DNA from: Nocardia macrotermitis
GTDB taxonomy: Bacteria; Actinomycetota; Actinomycetes; Mycobacteriales; Mycobacteriaceae
Direction: 5' to 3'
Length of the DNA stretch: 64,000 nucleotides
Assembly: GCF_009604405.1 (NCBI RefSeq)
Contig: NZ_WEGK01000022.1
Span: forward strand, 1-64,000
Shown: in pieces, positions 34,032 through 42,393 of the stretch
Numbering within the stretch: the first letter of the stretch is position 1
Layout of the letters: the number at the start of each line of letters is the position of its first letter
Made by a program: the position numbers and the translations under genes
Notes under the pieces: model-generated
Told to the model about the DNA's origin: nothing
Database searches by the model: none
Seen by the model: the letters and a program-made list of their open reading frames with translations, nothing else

Positions 34032-35543
34032 TCAGTCCGATCCGGCGGCGCGCAGGAACAGCACCCGGTCGCCGTAGTCGGCCAGCGCGTGCGCCTGCCC
34101 GGCCTGCCGGATACCGCTGGTGGGCAGATTGGTGAGTTTGGAGAATGTCGCGGTGTTGCCGAACGCCGCGCGCACCTGCGTCTCCGAGGCGTAGTCGGCG
34201 CCGTAGTCGGCCAGCACCGCGAAGTTCAAGGGGGCCAACGGTTTGTCCAACGCGGGCTGACCGGCCGGACGCCCCAGCGCGGCGTACTGGGTGGCCACAC
34301 CTTCGGCGTACCAGCACAATTCGTAGGACATGTGCTCGGTGGTGTTCACCGTGATCACCGGCCACTTCTGCGAAAGTCGCAGGGCCAGTGGGTTTCTGCC
34401 GCCCGGGGTGAGTTCCCAGTACAGGCTGGCCACCGCGATCCAGCTGCCGCCGCAGCGTTCCACGAGCACCACGTCGTCACCGAGGGTCTCGGCCAGGTTC
34501 ATCTCGGGATCAGGTATGTGCCAATGGGATTCGTGCACACCCTGGAACGAGGTGCTGGTGGCGGGCCGCACGTCGTCGGCCGCGTAGGCGGCCAGCACCG
34601 CCGCCCGCACCTGCGCCACCGCGTCCGGACTGGTGCAGCGCACCGCGATCGCGCCGAAGGAGGTGGCGATCTCCACCGGTTTGGACGGCAGATCCGGAAG
34701 TGCCCCGGCCGCAAGGGGTTTCAGGCCGACCAGGCCGAGCTTCCAGTTGATCTCCTCGATCGTCGAGAGGTCACCGGAGGTCTGGTAGAGGATCTGCTGC
34801 TGGGTCAGATAGCCCGCGCGCTCGAGCGTCTGGCATTCCAACTTCCCCAGTGCGGCAACGGTTTTGCCGGTGAAGTCGAGTTCGGCGATGGGCGTCGCGC
34901 GCAACCGGCTCGTCATCGGCTGGGTGGTCCACGCCGAATACCGTTCGCGATACATCGCCAGCGCCTGCTTGCGCGAGCGGCCGATCATCAACGTGCGCAA
35001 CAACATGTTCAGGCTGGCCAGGTAGTACCGACCGGACTGTTCGGGGTCCGCCGCGAACAGACCCGCGCGAATGCGCACGGCCTCGGCACTGGCGTCCACG
35101 GCCGCGGCCGGATCCAACCGGCACAGCCACACACCACATTTGGACAACCCGTCGGCACACACCGCCGCCGCGGCCGGATACTTCTGCGCCACCTGGTGAT
35201 ACGCGTCGCACGCCTGCCGAATGGTCGAGGTCGCGAGCTCACGATGGCCGATGGTGCGCGCGGCCTCCTCGAACAGCCGCAGCGCCTCCTGCACCTGCCC
35301 GGCGAACTGCGCGGTGACCTGCCCGCGGATCAGCCAGCGCAGCCGGATCAGCACGGCCTCCTGCGCCGGTTCCAGCGAGGCCGGGGACCGATCCCGATCC
35401 GACCCGTCCTGCTTCGTCGCGATCAGGGCGCGGGCGAAGTCGCACAGCGTCGCGGCCAGCCGCAGATCGGCCTCGGCCGAGCGCTCCTGGGTGGCGGCAC
35501 GCCTGTCCTGCGCCACCTGGCGCTCGATGGTGCTCAGCTCCAT
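34032..35543 (-). CDS. Hypothetical protein with TPR-like N-terminal half
   Basis: I start the gene at ATG 35543 (MELSTIERQVAQDRR), since the residues encoded upstream are Arg/Pro-rich intergenic-like sequence. The 503-aa protein has a helical N-terminal half with tetratricopeptide-like spacing (EAVLIRLRWLIRGQVTAQFAG, ALRLFEEAARTIGH, AYHQVAQKYPAAAAVCADGLSKCG, YYLASLNMLLRTLMIGRSRKQA). The C-terminal half is alpha/beta, containing SHWHIPDPEMNLAETLGDDVVLVER, TVNTTEHMSYELCWYAEG and a final VLFLRAAGSD. I do not recognise the C-terminal domain. Together with the 92-aa gene it forms a two-gene operon. TPR plus unknown domain suggests a scaffold or regulator, but this is a guess. Confidence 0.65.
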   Translation of the reverse strand: MELSTIERQVAQDRRAATQERSAEADLRLAATLCDFARALIATKQDGSDRDRSPASLEPAQEAVLIRLRWLIRGQVTAQFAGQVQEALRLFEEAARTIGHRELATSTIRQACDAYHQVAQKYPAAAAVCADGLSKCGVWLCRLDPAAAVDASAEAVRIRAGLFAADPEQSGRYYLASLNMLLRTLMIGRSRKQALAMYRERYSAWTTQPMTSRLRATPIAELDFTGKTVAALGKLECQTLERAGYLTQQQILYQTSGDLSTIEEINWKLGLVGLKPLAAGALPDLPSKPVEIATSFGAIAVRCTSPDAVAQVRAAVLAAYAADDVRPATSTSFQGVHESHWHIPDPEMNLAETLGDDVVLVERCGGSWIAVASLYWELTPGGRNPLALRLSQKWPVITVNTTEHMSYELCWYAEGVATQYAALGRPAGQPALDKPLAPLNFAVLADYGADYASETQVRAAFGNTATFSKLTNLPTSGIRQAGQAHALADYGDRVLFLRAAGSD

Positions 35544-36041
35544 CGCAATCCCAACTCCCGCATACCCTTCCACGCACGGCCGTCGAGCGGCCGCATCGTG
35601 CGGTGCCGAGTCTGCCACAGATCCCCCCGCCGCATGGACCGGACCGGCCCCCCGATCCCGGCCACACCCGGTCACTCGCCGCGGCCACACCCGATCAAAT
35701 CTCCGGCCTCGGCCAATCGCTCCTCCGACCGCACTCGGTCACTCGCCGCGGCCACACCCGATCAAATCTCCGGCCTCGGCCAATCGCTCCTCCGGCCGCA
35801 CTCGGTCACTCGCCTTGGCCGCACCCGATCAAATTTCCGGCCTCTGCTGATCTCGCTCCCCCGGCCGCCCCCAAACGCTCCCCTGGCAGCACCCGATCGA
35901 TTCCGCGGCCTCGGCCGGTCGTCTCCCCGCGCCCCGGTCGGCGGGACCGGTCGATCGCCCGCCCGCCCGATCGGCCGAGCGCGAATCCGTGTTAACTTAT
36001 TGCCCGAGATATTCGTTGCGCATCATCGAGAAGGCTGGGTC
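35544..36041. other. 498-bp divergent intergenic region with 67-bp tandem repeat
   Basis: This lies between the hypothetical gene (minus) and the SDR (plus). Three head-to-tail copies of a 67-bp unit begin at 35670, 35737 and 35804: the first two nearly identical, the third decayed. Each contains TCACTCGCC, ACCCGATCAAAT and CTCCGGCCTC segments. The rest is C-rich. An AT-richer stretch at about 35990-36020 (GTGTTAACTTATT) probably holds the SDR promoter. No open frame is convincing. Confidence 0.7.
35670..35860. repeat. 67-bp tandem repeat, about 2.8 copies
   Basis: Copies start at 35670, 35737 and 35804, a constant period of 67. Copies 1 and 2 differ at one or two positions over the unit. 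Copy 3 diverges (CCTTGGCCG, AAATTTCC) and fades near 35860. The period is not a multiple of three and the repeat is intergenic, so it is not coding. Confidence 0.85.
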
Positions 36042-36785
36042 ATGACGGTTGTTCGCAGTGCACTGGTCACCGGCGGCTCACGCGGTATCGGCGCGGAGGT
36101 CGCCCGCCGCCTGGCCGGGGAGGGCTACGCGGTGACCATCGCCGCGCGCACCGCCGACACCCTCGAGCAGACCGCCCAGCAGATCCGCGACGAGACCGGC
36201 GCGCAGGTCCATCCGTTCGCGGCCAACATGGCCGACGAGGCGCAGATCACCGCCCTGGTCGACGCGCACGCCGAGCGGTTCGGCGGCCTGGACCTGCTGG
36301 TGCTCAACGCCGGAACCGGCAGCGTGGGCGCGGTCGCGGAGCTGACCGCCAAGCACCGCGACCGGATGCTGGACGTCAACTTCCGCGCCCCGCTGACGCT
36401 GATCCAGGCCGCACTGCCGCTGCTGCGCAAGAACGCCGAGGCCGACCCCCGGCGCGGCGCCAAGATCGTCGCACTGGCCTCCATCACCGGCGTCGCCGGC
36501 GAGGCGGGCCTGGCCCTCTACGGCGCCACCAAGGCCGCGCTGATCTCCCTGTGCGAGACGGTCTCGCTGGAGGAATCCGCGCGCGGCGTCAGCGCCACCG
36601 CGATCTCCCCCGGCTACGTCGACACCGATATGACCGCGTGGAAGCACGGTGAACTCGAGCCGTCCGCCATGCTCCCCACCGCCGACATCGCCGAAATGGT
36701 GCTGGCGATCTCGCGCCTGTCCGCCCGCGCGGTGGTGCCCAATATCGTCATCTCCCGCTTCGGCGACCAACTCTGGCGCGCCTGA
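36042..36785 (+). CDS. SDR-family oxidoreductase
   Basis: ATG 36042 preceded by GAGAAGG decides the start, giving 247 aa; the frame stays open far upstream but antisense to another gene. It has the Rossmann motif TGGSRGIG (positions 10-17), NAG at about 89, catalytic Ser in LASITG and YGATK as the YxxxK pair, then PGYVDTDM. It is a classical SDR using NAD(P)(H), of the FabG-like type. The substrate is unknown. The C-terminal SRFGDQLWRA lacks the usual IDGG end, which sets it apart from FabG. It sits next to a convergent lipid gene pair (FadD32-like, KasA/B-like), separated by a hairpin. Confidence 0.88.
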   Translation: MTVVRSALVTGGSRGIGAEVARRLAGEGYAVTIAARTADTLEQTAQQIRDETGAQVHPFAANMADEAQITALVDAHAERFGGLDLLVLNAGTGSVGAVAELTAKHRDRMLDVNFRAPLTLIQAALPLLRKNAEADPRRGAKIVALASITGVAGEAGLALYGATKAALISLCETVSLEESARGVSATAISPGYVDTDMTAWKHGELEPSAMLPTADIAEMVLAISRLSARAVVPNIVISRFGDQLWRA

Positions 36786-36812
36786 GCATTCGCATCCACG
36801 GATCGGGCGAAT

Positions 36813-36847
36813 CCGGTATGCCGGAACGGCCTGCTCCGGCATACCGG
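36813..36847. terminator. Bidirectional hairpin between convergent SDR and fadD32-like genes
   Basis: Perfect 13-bp arms CCGGTATGCCGGA and TCCGGCATACCGG flank a 9-base loop. The hairpin begins 28 bp after the SDR stop and ends 94 bp from the stop of the convergent acyl-AMP ligase gene, so it can serve both. Confidence 0.7.
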
Positions 36848-36941
36848 TGTATTCACAGCGCTCGGGCGAGCCGCTCCGGAACGCCATCCGTGGCACGCCT
36901 GAGACTGCGGCGTACCCGGGACATACCGGCGTAGGCGAGCC

Positions 36942-38816
36942 CTACTCGGCCTCGGCGTCCGGGAACTCCTGCTGCCGGCGCCCGCCGCGCAACGTCCCCT
37001 CGAGGTACGCCGCCTTGCACGCCCGCCGCGCGATCTTCCCGCTCGAGGTGCGCGGTATGGATCCGGCCGGGACCAACAGCAGATCCCACACCGCCACACC
37101 GTGTTTCGCGGCGATCTGCGCCCGCACCACCTCGGCGATCGGCTCGGGCGGTAGTTTCGCCGCGCCCGTACCGCGTTCGGCGACCACGACCAGCTGTTCG
37201 GACCCCGCCGACGCCCCGTCCTCGCGCAGCGCCGCGGGCAGTTCGTCCGCCCGCACCGAGAACGCCGCCACGAATCCGGGACGTAGCGCGTTCGATGCCT
37301 CCTGCGCGGTCTGCTCGAGATCCTGCGGATAGTGGTTGCGCCCGTCCACGATCACCAGATCCTTGACCCGCCCGGTGATGTACAGCTCGCCGTTGTGGTA
37401 CGCCCCGAAATCCCCGGTGCGCATCCAATCCGCTTGCGGCGCAGTACCTTCCGCGTGACTGTGAGGCTGACGCGCGGTGAGCCGGTTGCGGAAGGTCGCC
37501 TCGCTCTCCTGCTCGCGACCCCAGTAGCCGATGCCCATGTTGGCCCCGTGCAACCAGATCTCGCCGACCTCACCGTCGGGCCGCTCGGCCCCGGTCTCGG
37601 GATCCACGATCGTCGCCCACTGCGACAGCGCGACGAAACCACACGACACCTGCGCCACCGCGCTGTCCGAGGTCGGATCCACCTCGACCATCCGCCCGGC
37701 GTTGAGTTCGGCCCGATCGACGTAGACCACCATGGCCTCGTCCTCGCGCTTGGTCGCCGAGACGAACAACGTCGCCTCCGCCATGCCGTAACACGGTTTC
37801 ATCGCGGTCTTGGACAGCCCGTACGGGGTGAACGCGTCGTTGAACTTCGTCATCGAGGCCACCGACACCGGCTCACTGCCGTTGATCAGGCCGATCACAT
37901 TGGACAGGTCCAGATCCTCACCGGCCTTGGGCAATCCACGCACCGCCGCGTGCTCGTACGCGAAATTCGGTGCGGCGGCGTAGGTGGACGCGCCGTCCGA
38001 GGCCGCGGCCAGTTCCTTGATCCACCGGTACGGCCGCCGCACGAACGCGCTCGGCGACATGATGGTGATGAATCCGCCGCCCACCACCGGCAGGATCACG
38101 CACAGCAATCCCATGTCGTGGAACATCGGCAGCCAGGTGACCCCGCGCGCGGTCTCGTCGATGCCGAGCGCGTCGATCATCTGCAACAGGTTGGTGCCCA
38201 CCGCGCGGTGGGTGATCTCGACGCCGGCGGGCGCGCGCGTGGAACCCGAGGTGTATTGCAGATAGGCCACGTCGTCGATCTTGACGTCCGGGCGAATCCA
38301 GCTCTGGCCCACAATGTCCGGAATCGCGTCGACCGCGATGATGCGGGGGCGTTGCGCGGCGGGCAGTTCCCGGAATATCTCCCGCACCCGCGCCGCCGCC
38401 GAACTCGCGGTCAGAATCGCCGCGGGACGACAGTCGCGCAATACCGAATGCACCCGGCCGGTATGTCCCAATTCTTCCGGATCGAACAGTGGCACACCGA
38501 TATTGCCCGCGTAGACCGCGGCGAACATGGCCACCACGTAGTCCAGTCCCTGGGGCGCGAGAATCGCGACACGATCACCCGGCTGGGTCACCTGTTGCAG
38601 CCGCGCCGCCACCGCGCGCAACCGCACGCCGAACTGGCCCCAGGTCAGCTCGTGGTACTCGCCGTCGCGCTCGCGCGAATAGTCGATATAGCGATAAGCG
38701 AGCTCGTCGGCACTCCCCGCACTGTGCTTGTCGACGAAATCGATCATGGTCGCATCGCTGCGGATCGAGATATTGCCCTGCTCATCGAGATAGTCATCAA
38801 AGGTCTCGCCGATCAT
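36942..38816 (-). CDS. FadD32-like long-chain fatty-acyl-AMP ligase (FAAL)
   Basis: This 624-aa protein is clearly homologous to mycobacterial FadD32, with recognisable stretches such as RLQQVTQPGDRVAIL, TWLPMFHDMGL and IVDGRNHYPQDLE. The adenylation motif YTSGSTRAPAG is at 188-198 and the C-terminal catalytic Lys is K594 in SSGKIARR. FAALs activate fatty acids as acyl-adenylates and load them onto an acyl carrier protein or polyketide synthase; FadD32 feeds Pks13 in mycolate synthesis. No pks13 or accD4 is adjacent here. Instead, the KasA/B-like gene lies 103 bp upstream on the same strand, so this may be a paralogue devoted to another lipid. Substrate is inference. Confidence 0.9.
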   Translation of the reverse strand: MIGETFDDYLDEQGNISIRSDATMIDFVDKHSAGSADELAYRYIDYSRERDGEYHELTWGQFGVRLRAVAARLQQVTQPGDRVAILAPQGLDYVVAMFAAVYAGNIGVPLFDPEELGHTGRVHSVLRDCRPAAILTASSAAARVREIFRELPAAQRPRIIAVDAIPDIVGQSWIRPDVKIDDVAYLQYTSGSTRAPAGVEITHRAVGTNLLQMIDALGIDETARGVTWLPMFHDMGLLCVILPVVGGGFITIMSPSAFVRRPYRWIKELAAASDGASTYAAAPNFAYEHAAVRGLPKAGEDLDLSNVIGLINGSEPVSVASMTKFNDAFTPYGLSKTAMKPCYGMAEATLFVSATKREDEAMVVYVDRAELNAGRMVEVDPTSDSAVAQVSCGFVALSQWATIVDPETGAERPDGEVGEIWLHGANMGIGYWGREQESEATFRNRLTARQPHSHAEGTAPQADWMRTGDFGAYHNGELYITGRVKDLVIVDGRNHYPQDLEQTAQEASNALRPGFVAAFSVRADELPAALREDGASAGSEQLVVVAERGTGAAKLPPEPIAEVVRAQIAAKHGVAVWDLLLVPAGSIPRTSSGKIARRACKAAYLEGTLRGGRRQQEFPDAEAE

Positions 38817-38919
38817 TCCCTATCCTTTTTCACGCACGCCCAGCGGACGTGCGATGACAATCGAACACAGATCGACACCGCGAAGCCCGAACAGTAGCAG
38901 GAGCTTCCACGGCTCGGGC

Positions 38920-40164
38920 TCAGTACCGCCCGAATGCCAGCGAGACGTTGTGCCCGCCGAAACCGAACGAATTCTTCACCGCGTAGTCGATCGGAGCGGT
39001 GCGGGCCTGTCCGGTCACGACGTCCAGGTCGATCTCCGGATCCTTGTTGTCCAGATTGAGCGTCGGCGGCACGACGCCGTCACGGATGCTGAGCACCGTG
39101 AGCACGGCCTCGAGCGCGCCGACCGCGCCGATCGAATGTCCCAGCGCGGATTTGGGCGCGTAGACCGAGGCGTGGTTGCCGATCGAGGCGTTGATCGCCA
39201 GCGCCTCGGCGGTGTCCCCGATCGGGGTGGCGGTGGCATGCGCATTCACATGTGTCACATCGGTTTTCGACAATCCGGCCGTTTCCAGCGCGCGGGTGAT
39301 GGCGCGCGCCGCACCCTTGCCCTCGAGGTCCGGGGCGACCAGGTGGAAGCCGTCGGAGGTGACCCCGACGCCCATCAGCCGGGCGTGGATCCGAGCGCCG
39401 CGGGCGCGGGCGTGCTCCTCGTTCTCGAGCACCATCATCGCCCCGGCCTCACCGAAGACGAAGCCGTCGCGGTCCTTGTCGAACGGGCGCGAGGCGCGTT
39501 TGGGTTCGTCGTTGCGGGTGCTCATGGCGCGCATCATGGTGAACGCGGCGATCGGCACGGCCTGGATGGAGCCTTCCACCCCGCCGGTGACGACCATGTC
39601 CGCATCGCCCATCACGATCGTCTTCCAGGCGTTCGCGATCGCCTCCGAACCGGACGAACAGGCCGAAACCACTGTGGACACACCGGCTTTCGCACCCACC
39701 TCGAGTCCGACGACCGCGCCCGCGCCGTTCGGCATGATCTGCTGCACGGCCAGCGGCGAGACCTTGCGGTAGCCGCCCCGCTGCATCCGGTTCGTCACGT
39801 CGATGTAGATTTCCGCGCCGCCGATTCCGGTGCCCATCGAGACCCCGAGCCGCTGCGGATCCACCTCGGGACTGCCCGCGTTGCGCCACACCTCGCGGCC
39901 CAGCACAAGCGCCATCTGCTCGACGTAGGACAGCCGCCGGGCCTCGTCGGAGCCGAGTGATTCCTGCGGCTTGGCCTTGAGGTGGCCGCCGATGCGCACC
40001 GGAAGTTCGAACTGCTCGATGAACTCGTCCCGCAGCACGTCGATCCCGCTCTCGCCGTCGAGCAGCCCCTTCCAGGTACCGTCCACGTCACCGGCGATCG
40101 ACGTGGTCGCCGCCAAGCTGGTGACGACCACACTGGGAAATCCCTTACTGCTCACACTCGTCAT
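38920..40164 (-). CDS. KasA/KasB-like beta-ketoacyl-ACP synthase
   Basis: ATG 40164 (MTSVSSKGFPSVVVT) gives 414 aa, the KasA length; the frame is open beyond but reads as intergenic sequence. The thiolase-fold catalytic residues are present: Cys169 in VVSACSSGSEA, His309 in HVNAHATATP, Lys338 and His343 in KSALGHSIG. A Gly-rich end (NSFGFGGHNVSL) closes the active site. KasA/B extend acyl-AcpM in the FAS-II cycle that makes meromycolate chains. Here the gene is outside any fabD-acpM-kasA-kasB cluster and is followed by the FadD32-like ligase. It is divergent from desA1, so all three probably serve one lipid pathway. Confidence 0.9.
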   Translation of the reverse strand: MTSVSSKGFPSVVVTSLAATTSIAGDVDGTWKGLLDGESGIDVLRDEFIEQFELPVRIGGHLKAKPQESLGSDEARRLSYVEQMALVLGREVWRNAGSPEVDPQRLGVSMGTGIGGAEIYIDVTNRMQRGGYRKVSPLAVQQIMPNGAGAVVGLEVGAKAGVSTVVSACSSGSEAIANAWKTIVMGDADMVVTGGVEGSIQAVPIAAFTMMRAMSTRNDEPKRASRPFDKDRDGFVFGEAGAMMVLENEEHARARGARIHARLMGVGVTSDGFHLVAPDLEGKGAARAITRALETAGLSKTDVTHVNAHATATPIGDTAEALAINASIGNHASVYAPKSALGHSIGAVGALEAVLTVLSIRDGVVPPTLNLDNKDPEIDLDVVTGQARTAPIDYAVKNSFGFGGHNVSLAFGRY

Positions 40165-40478
40165 GCTCGGCTCACTTTCGACGGCAATCCTTCGGCGAAT
40201 ACACCCGGTGAGAAACGCTGGAGCACCGACAACGGCAGGAACGACAGCCGGTTCGGCAGGTCGCCGGGGATCGAACGGTACTTCAACAGGAGTTCGTCCC
40301 GCTTTGCGGCGACGCACCCTCCTGCCCTCGAACACCCGGCACGATCGGACTACATTATCGGAGGCGGAACCGATCGGGATCACCCCGTGACACGCAGCTA
40401 CCCAATCGCTATTGCACTGTACCGGTTTCTTCGCGCACCGTCCCACTCGCCGATCCGACCTGGAGGAAGGGCTTCATC
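40165..40478. promoter_or_regulatory. 314-bp divergent promoter region between kasA/B-like and desA1-like genes
   Basis: No coding potential is seen. AT-richer patches at about 40350-40360 (CTACATTATCGG) and 40405-40425 (TATTGCACTGTACCGG) are the likely promoter areas. A GGAGGAAGG ribosome site precedes desA1 by nine bases. I found no convincing long palindrome for a lipid regulator. Confidence 0.4.
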
Positions 40479-41474
40479 GTGGCCAGGAACCTCACACAGC
40501 TCGAACTGCTCATGGAGTTGGAACCCGTCGCCGAACGCAACGTCGACCGGCATCTGTCCATGGCCAAGACCTGGCACCCGCACGATTACGTGCCGTGGGA
40601 CGCCGGGCGCAACTTCGCGGCCATGGACGGGCAGGACTGGGACCCGTCGCAGTCGAGGCTGGGCGAGGTGGCCAAGGCCGCGATGATCACCAACCTGCTC
40701 ACCGAGGACAACCTGCCCTCCTACCATCGCGAGATCTCGGAGAACTTCTCCTCCGACGGCGCGTGGGGCACCTGGGTGGGGCGCTGGACCGCCGAGGAGA
40801 ACCGGCACGGCATCGTGATTCGCGACTATCTGGTGGTCACGCGCGCGGTGGATCCCGTTGCGCTGGAACGGGCTCGGATGGCGCACATGACCCAGGGGTA
40901 CAACCCGGTGAAGATGATCCGGGAGGGCGGCGGCACCATCGAGCAGGTCAGCGATCGCGGCTTCCTGCACTCGGTCGCGTATGTGACCTTCCAAGAGCTG
41001 GCAACCCGTGTCTCGCACCGCAATACGGGTAAGGCGTGCGACGAGCCGATCGCCGACCGCATGCTGCAACGCATCGCCGCGGACGAGAACCTGCACATGA
41101 TCTTCTACCGCAACATGTGCGGTGCGGCACTTGACCTTTCGCCGGATCAGACGCTCGAGGCGATCACCGAGATCGTCTGCAACTTCCAGATGCCCGGCGC
41201 GGGGATGCCGGACTGGCGGCGCAACGGCGTGCTGATGGCCAAGCACGGGATCTACGATCTGCGCCAGCATCTCGAGGAGGTGGTGATGCCGGTGTTGCGC
41301 AAGTGGAATGTGTTCGAGCGCAACGATTTCGGGCCTCGCGGTGAGCAGCTCCGGAACGAGCTCGGGGAGTTCCTGGCGAAGTTGCAGACCGATTGTCTGC
41401 GGTTCGAGGAGCAGCGGGATCGTGCCCTCGCGCGGGACGCGCGGCGGCGCGGGCAGGTACCGGCCGAGGTCTGA
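40479..41474 (+). CDS. desA1: DesA1-like soluble acyl-ACP desaturase
   Basis: This 331-aa protein is closely similar to mycobacterial DesA1 (~338 aa) over its whole length. The ferritin-like di-iron ligands are visible: Glu in DNLPSYHREI, the EENRHG motif, Glu and His in FQELATRVSHRN, and DENLHM. Acyl-ACP desaturases insert a cis double bond in ACP-bound chains; DesA1 is needed for mycolate precursor desaturation in mycobacteria. The start is GTG 40479 with a strong GGAGGAAGG ribosome site nine bases upstream. It is divergent from the KasA/B-like gene and convergent with the VIT1 gene 37 bp downstream. Orthology with DesA1 rather than DesA2 is judged from motif similarity only. Confidence 0.9.
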   Translation: MARNLTQLELLMELEPVAERNVDRHLSMAKTWHPHDYVPWDAGRNFAAMDGQDWDPSQSRLGEVAKAAMITNLLTEDNLPSYHREISENFSSDGAWGTWVGRWTAEENRHGIVIRDYLVVTRAVDPVALERARMAHMTQGYNPVKMIREGGGTIEQVSDRGFLHSVAYVTFQELATRVSHRNTGKACDEPIADRMLQRIAADENLHMIFYRNMCGAALDLSPDQTLEAITEIVCNFQMPGAGMPDWRRNGVLMAKHGIYDLRQHLEEVVMPVLRKWNVFERNDFGPRGEQLRNELGEFLAKLQTDCLRFEEQRDRALARDARRRGQVPAEV

Positions 41475-41510
41475 TCATTTGCCAAGCGCCACAGTGCATT
41501 TCGTGAGGGG

Positions 41511-42272
41511 TCAGACGACGAGACCGATCAGGTGGCCGATGGCGTAGGTGCTCGCCATCGCCAGTGCGCCGCCGAGCAGGACGCGTACGGTCGCGCGCAG
41601 CACGGGGGCCTGACCCAGCCGCGCGCCCAGCGCTCCGGTGAGTGCGAGTGCGACCAGGACCGCGATCACCGTCACCGGGACGCGGATCGCGGCCGGGCTC
41701 AGGATCGCCAGCAGCGGCAGCAGCGCGCCGAGGGTGAACGACAGCGCCGAGGAGAACGCCGCGTGCCGCGGATCGGTCAGCTCGTCGGGATCGATCCCCA
41801 GTTCCGCCTCGGCGTGCGCGGCGAAGGCGTCGTTCTCGGTGAGCTCCTCGGCCACCTTCCACGCAGTCGCGGGCGAGAGCCCCTTCCCCTCGTAGATCGC
41901 CGCCAGTTCGGCCAGCTCCGCCTCGGGCTGTTCGAGCAGTTCCCGCCGCTCCACCTCCAGCACCGCCCGCTCACTGTCCCGCTGCGTACTCACCGACACG
42001 TACTCCCCCAACGCCATCGACACCGCCCCCGCCGCCAACCCAGCGATCCCCGCGGTCAGAATCGTCGACCGCGTAGCCGTTGCCGCCGCCACCCCCACCA
42101 CGATCCCCGCCACCGAAACAATCCCGTCATTGGCCCCCAACACCCCCGCCCGCAACCAATTCAACCGCGCCGCCAACCCCGCCCCGTGCGGCTCCGGATG
42201 CCCCACCGAAACATCCACAACCCGCTGATCCAGCACTACCTCATCGCGTAACACATTCCCCACGGTAACCAT
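41511..42272 (-). CDS. VIT1/CCC1-family iron/manganese transporter (first of two in the window)
   Basis: ATG 42272 (MVTVGNVLRDEV) with a purine-rich site GGGGTGGGGG upstream is preferred, giving 253 aa; a GTG 19 codons earlier is possible. It has the family signature LNWLRAGVLGANDGIVSVAG, the second conserved helix GAVSMALGEYVSVSTQRDSE, an acidic metal-binding middle (EAELAELAAIYEGKGLS; NDAFAAHAEAELGI) and two or three C-terminal membrane helices. These proteins export or sequester Fe2+/Mn2+. An inverted repeat (42316-42322 with 42336-42342, GTAAACC/GGTTTAC) lies about 45 bp upstream of the start and may be an operator. A close paralogue is at 60581-61300. Confidence 0.9.
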   Translation of the reverse strand: MVTVGNVLRDEVVLDQRVVDVSVGHPEPHGAGLAARLNWLRAGVLGANDGIVSVAGIVVGVAAATATRSTILTAGIAGLAAGAVSMALGEYVSVSTQRDSERAVLEVERRELLEQPEAELAELAAIYEGKGLSPATAWKVAEELTENDAFAAHAEAELGIDPDELTDPRHAAFSSALSFTLGALLPLLAILSPAAIRVPVTVIAVLVALALTGALGARLGQAPVLRATVRVLLGGALAMASTYAIGHLIGLVV

Positions 42273-42393
42273 TTCCCCCACCCCTTTCCAGCAATGCAAG
42301 CCTTGCCGAATTGAGGTAAACCATTGCACACCAAGGGTTTACAAACCTAACTTCGGGGCTCCCGGCGAGCCGGCCCGGATCGGCTGTGGGCGA

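Noticed and set aside
35670..35860. 67-bp repeats considered as a CRISPR array
   Set aside because: The units are contiguous with no variable spacers, only three copies, and there are no cas genes in the window.
34002..36041. Upstream ~680 codons of the long plus-strand open frame that ends with the SDR
   Set aside because: This part is antisense to the TPR-like hypothetical gene and has no motifs. Only the last 247 codons, from ATG 36042 with a ribosome site, are a gene.
42336..42354. IdeR (iron box) site upstream of the first VIT1 gene
   Set aside because: TTAGGTTTGTAAACCC on the minus strand starts like the IdeR consensus, but the second half and spacing do not fit the 19-bp box. It is kept only as a generic inverted repeat.
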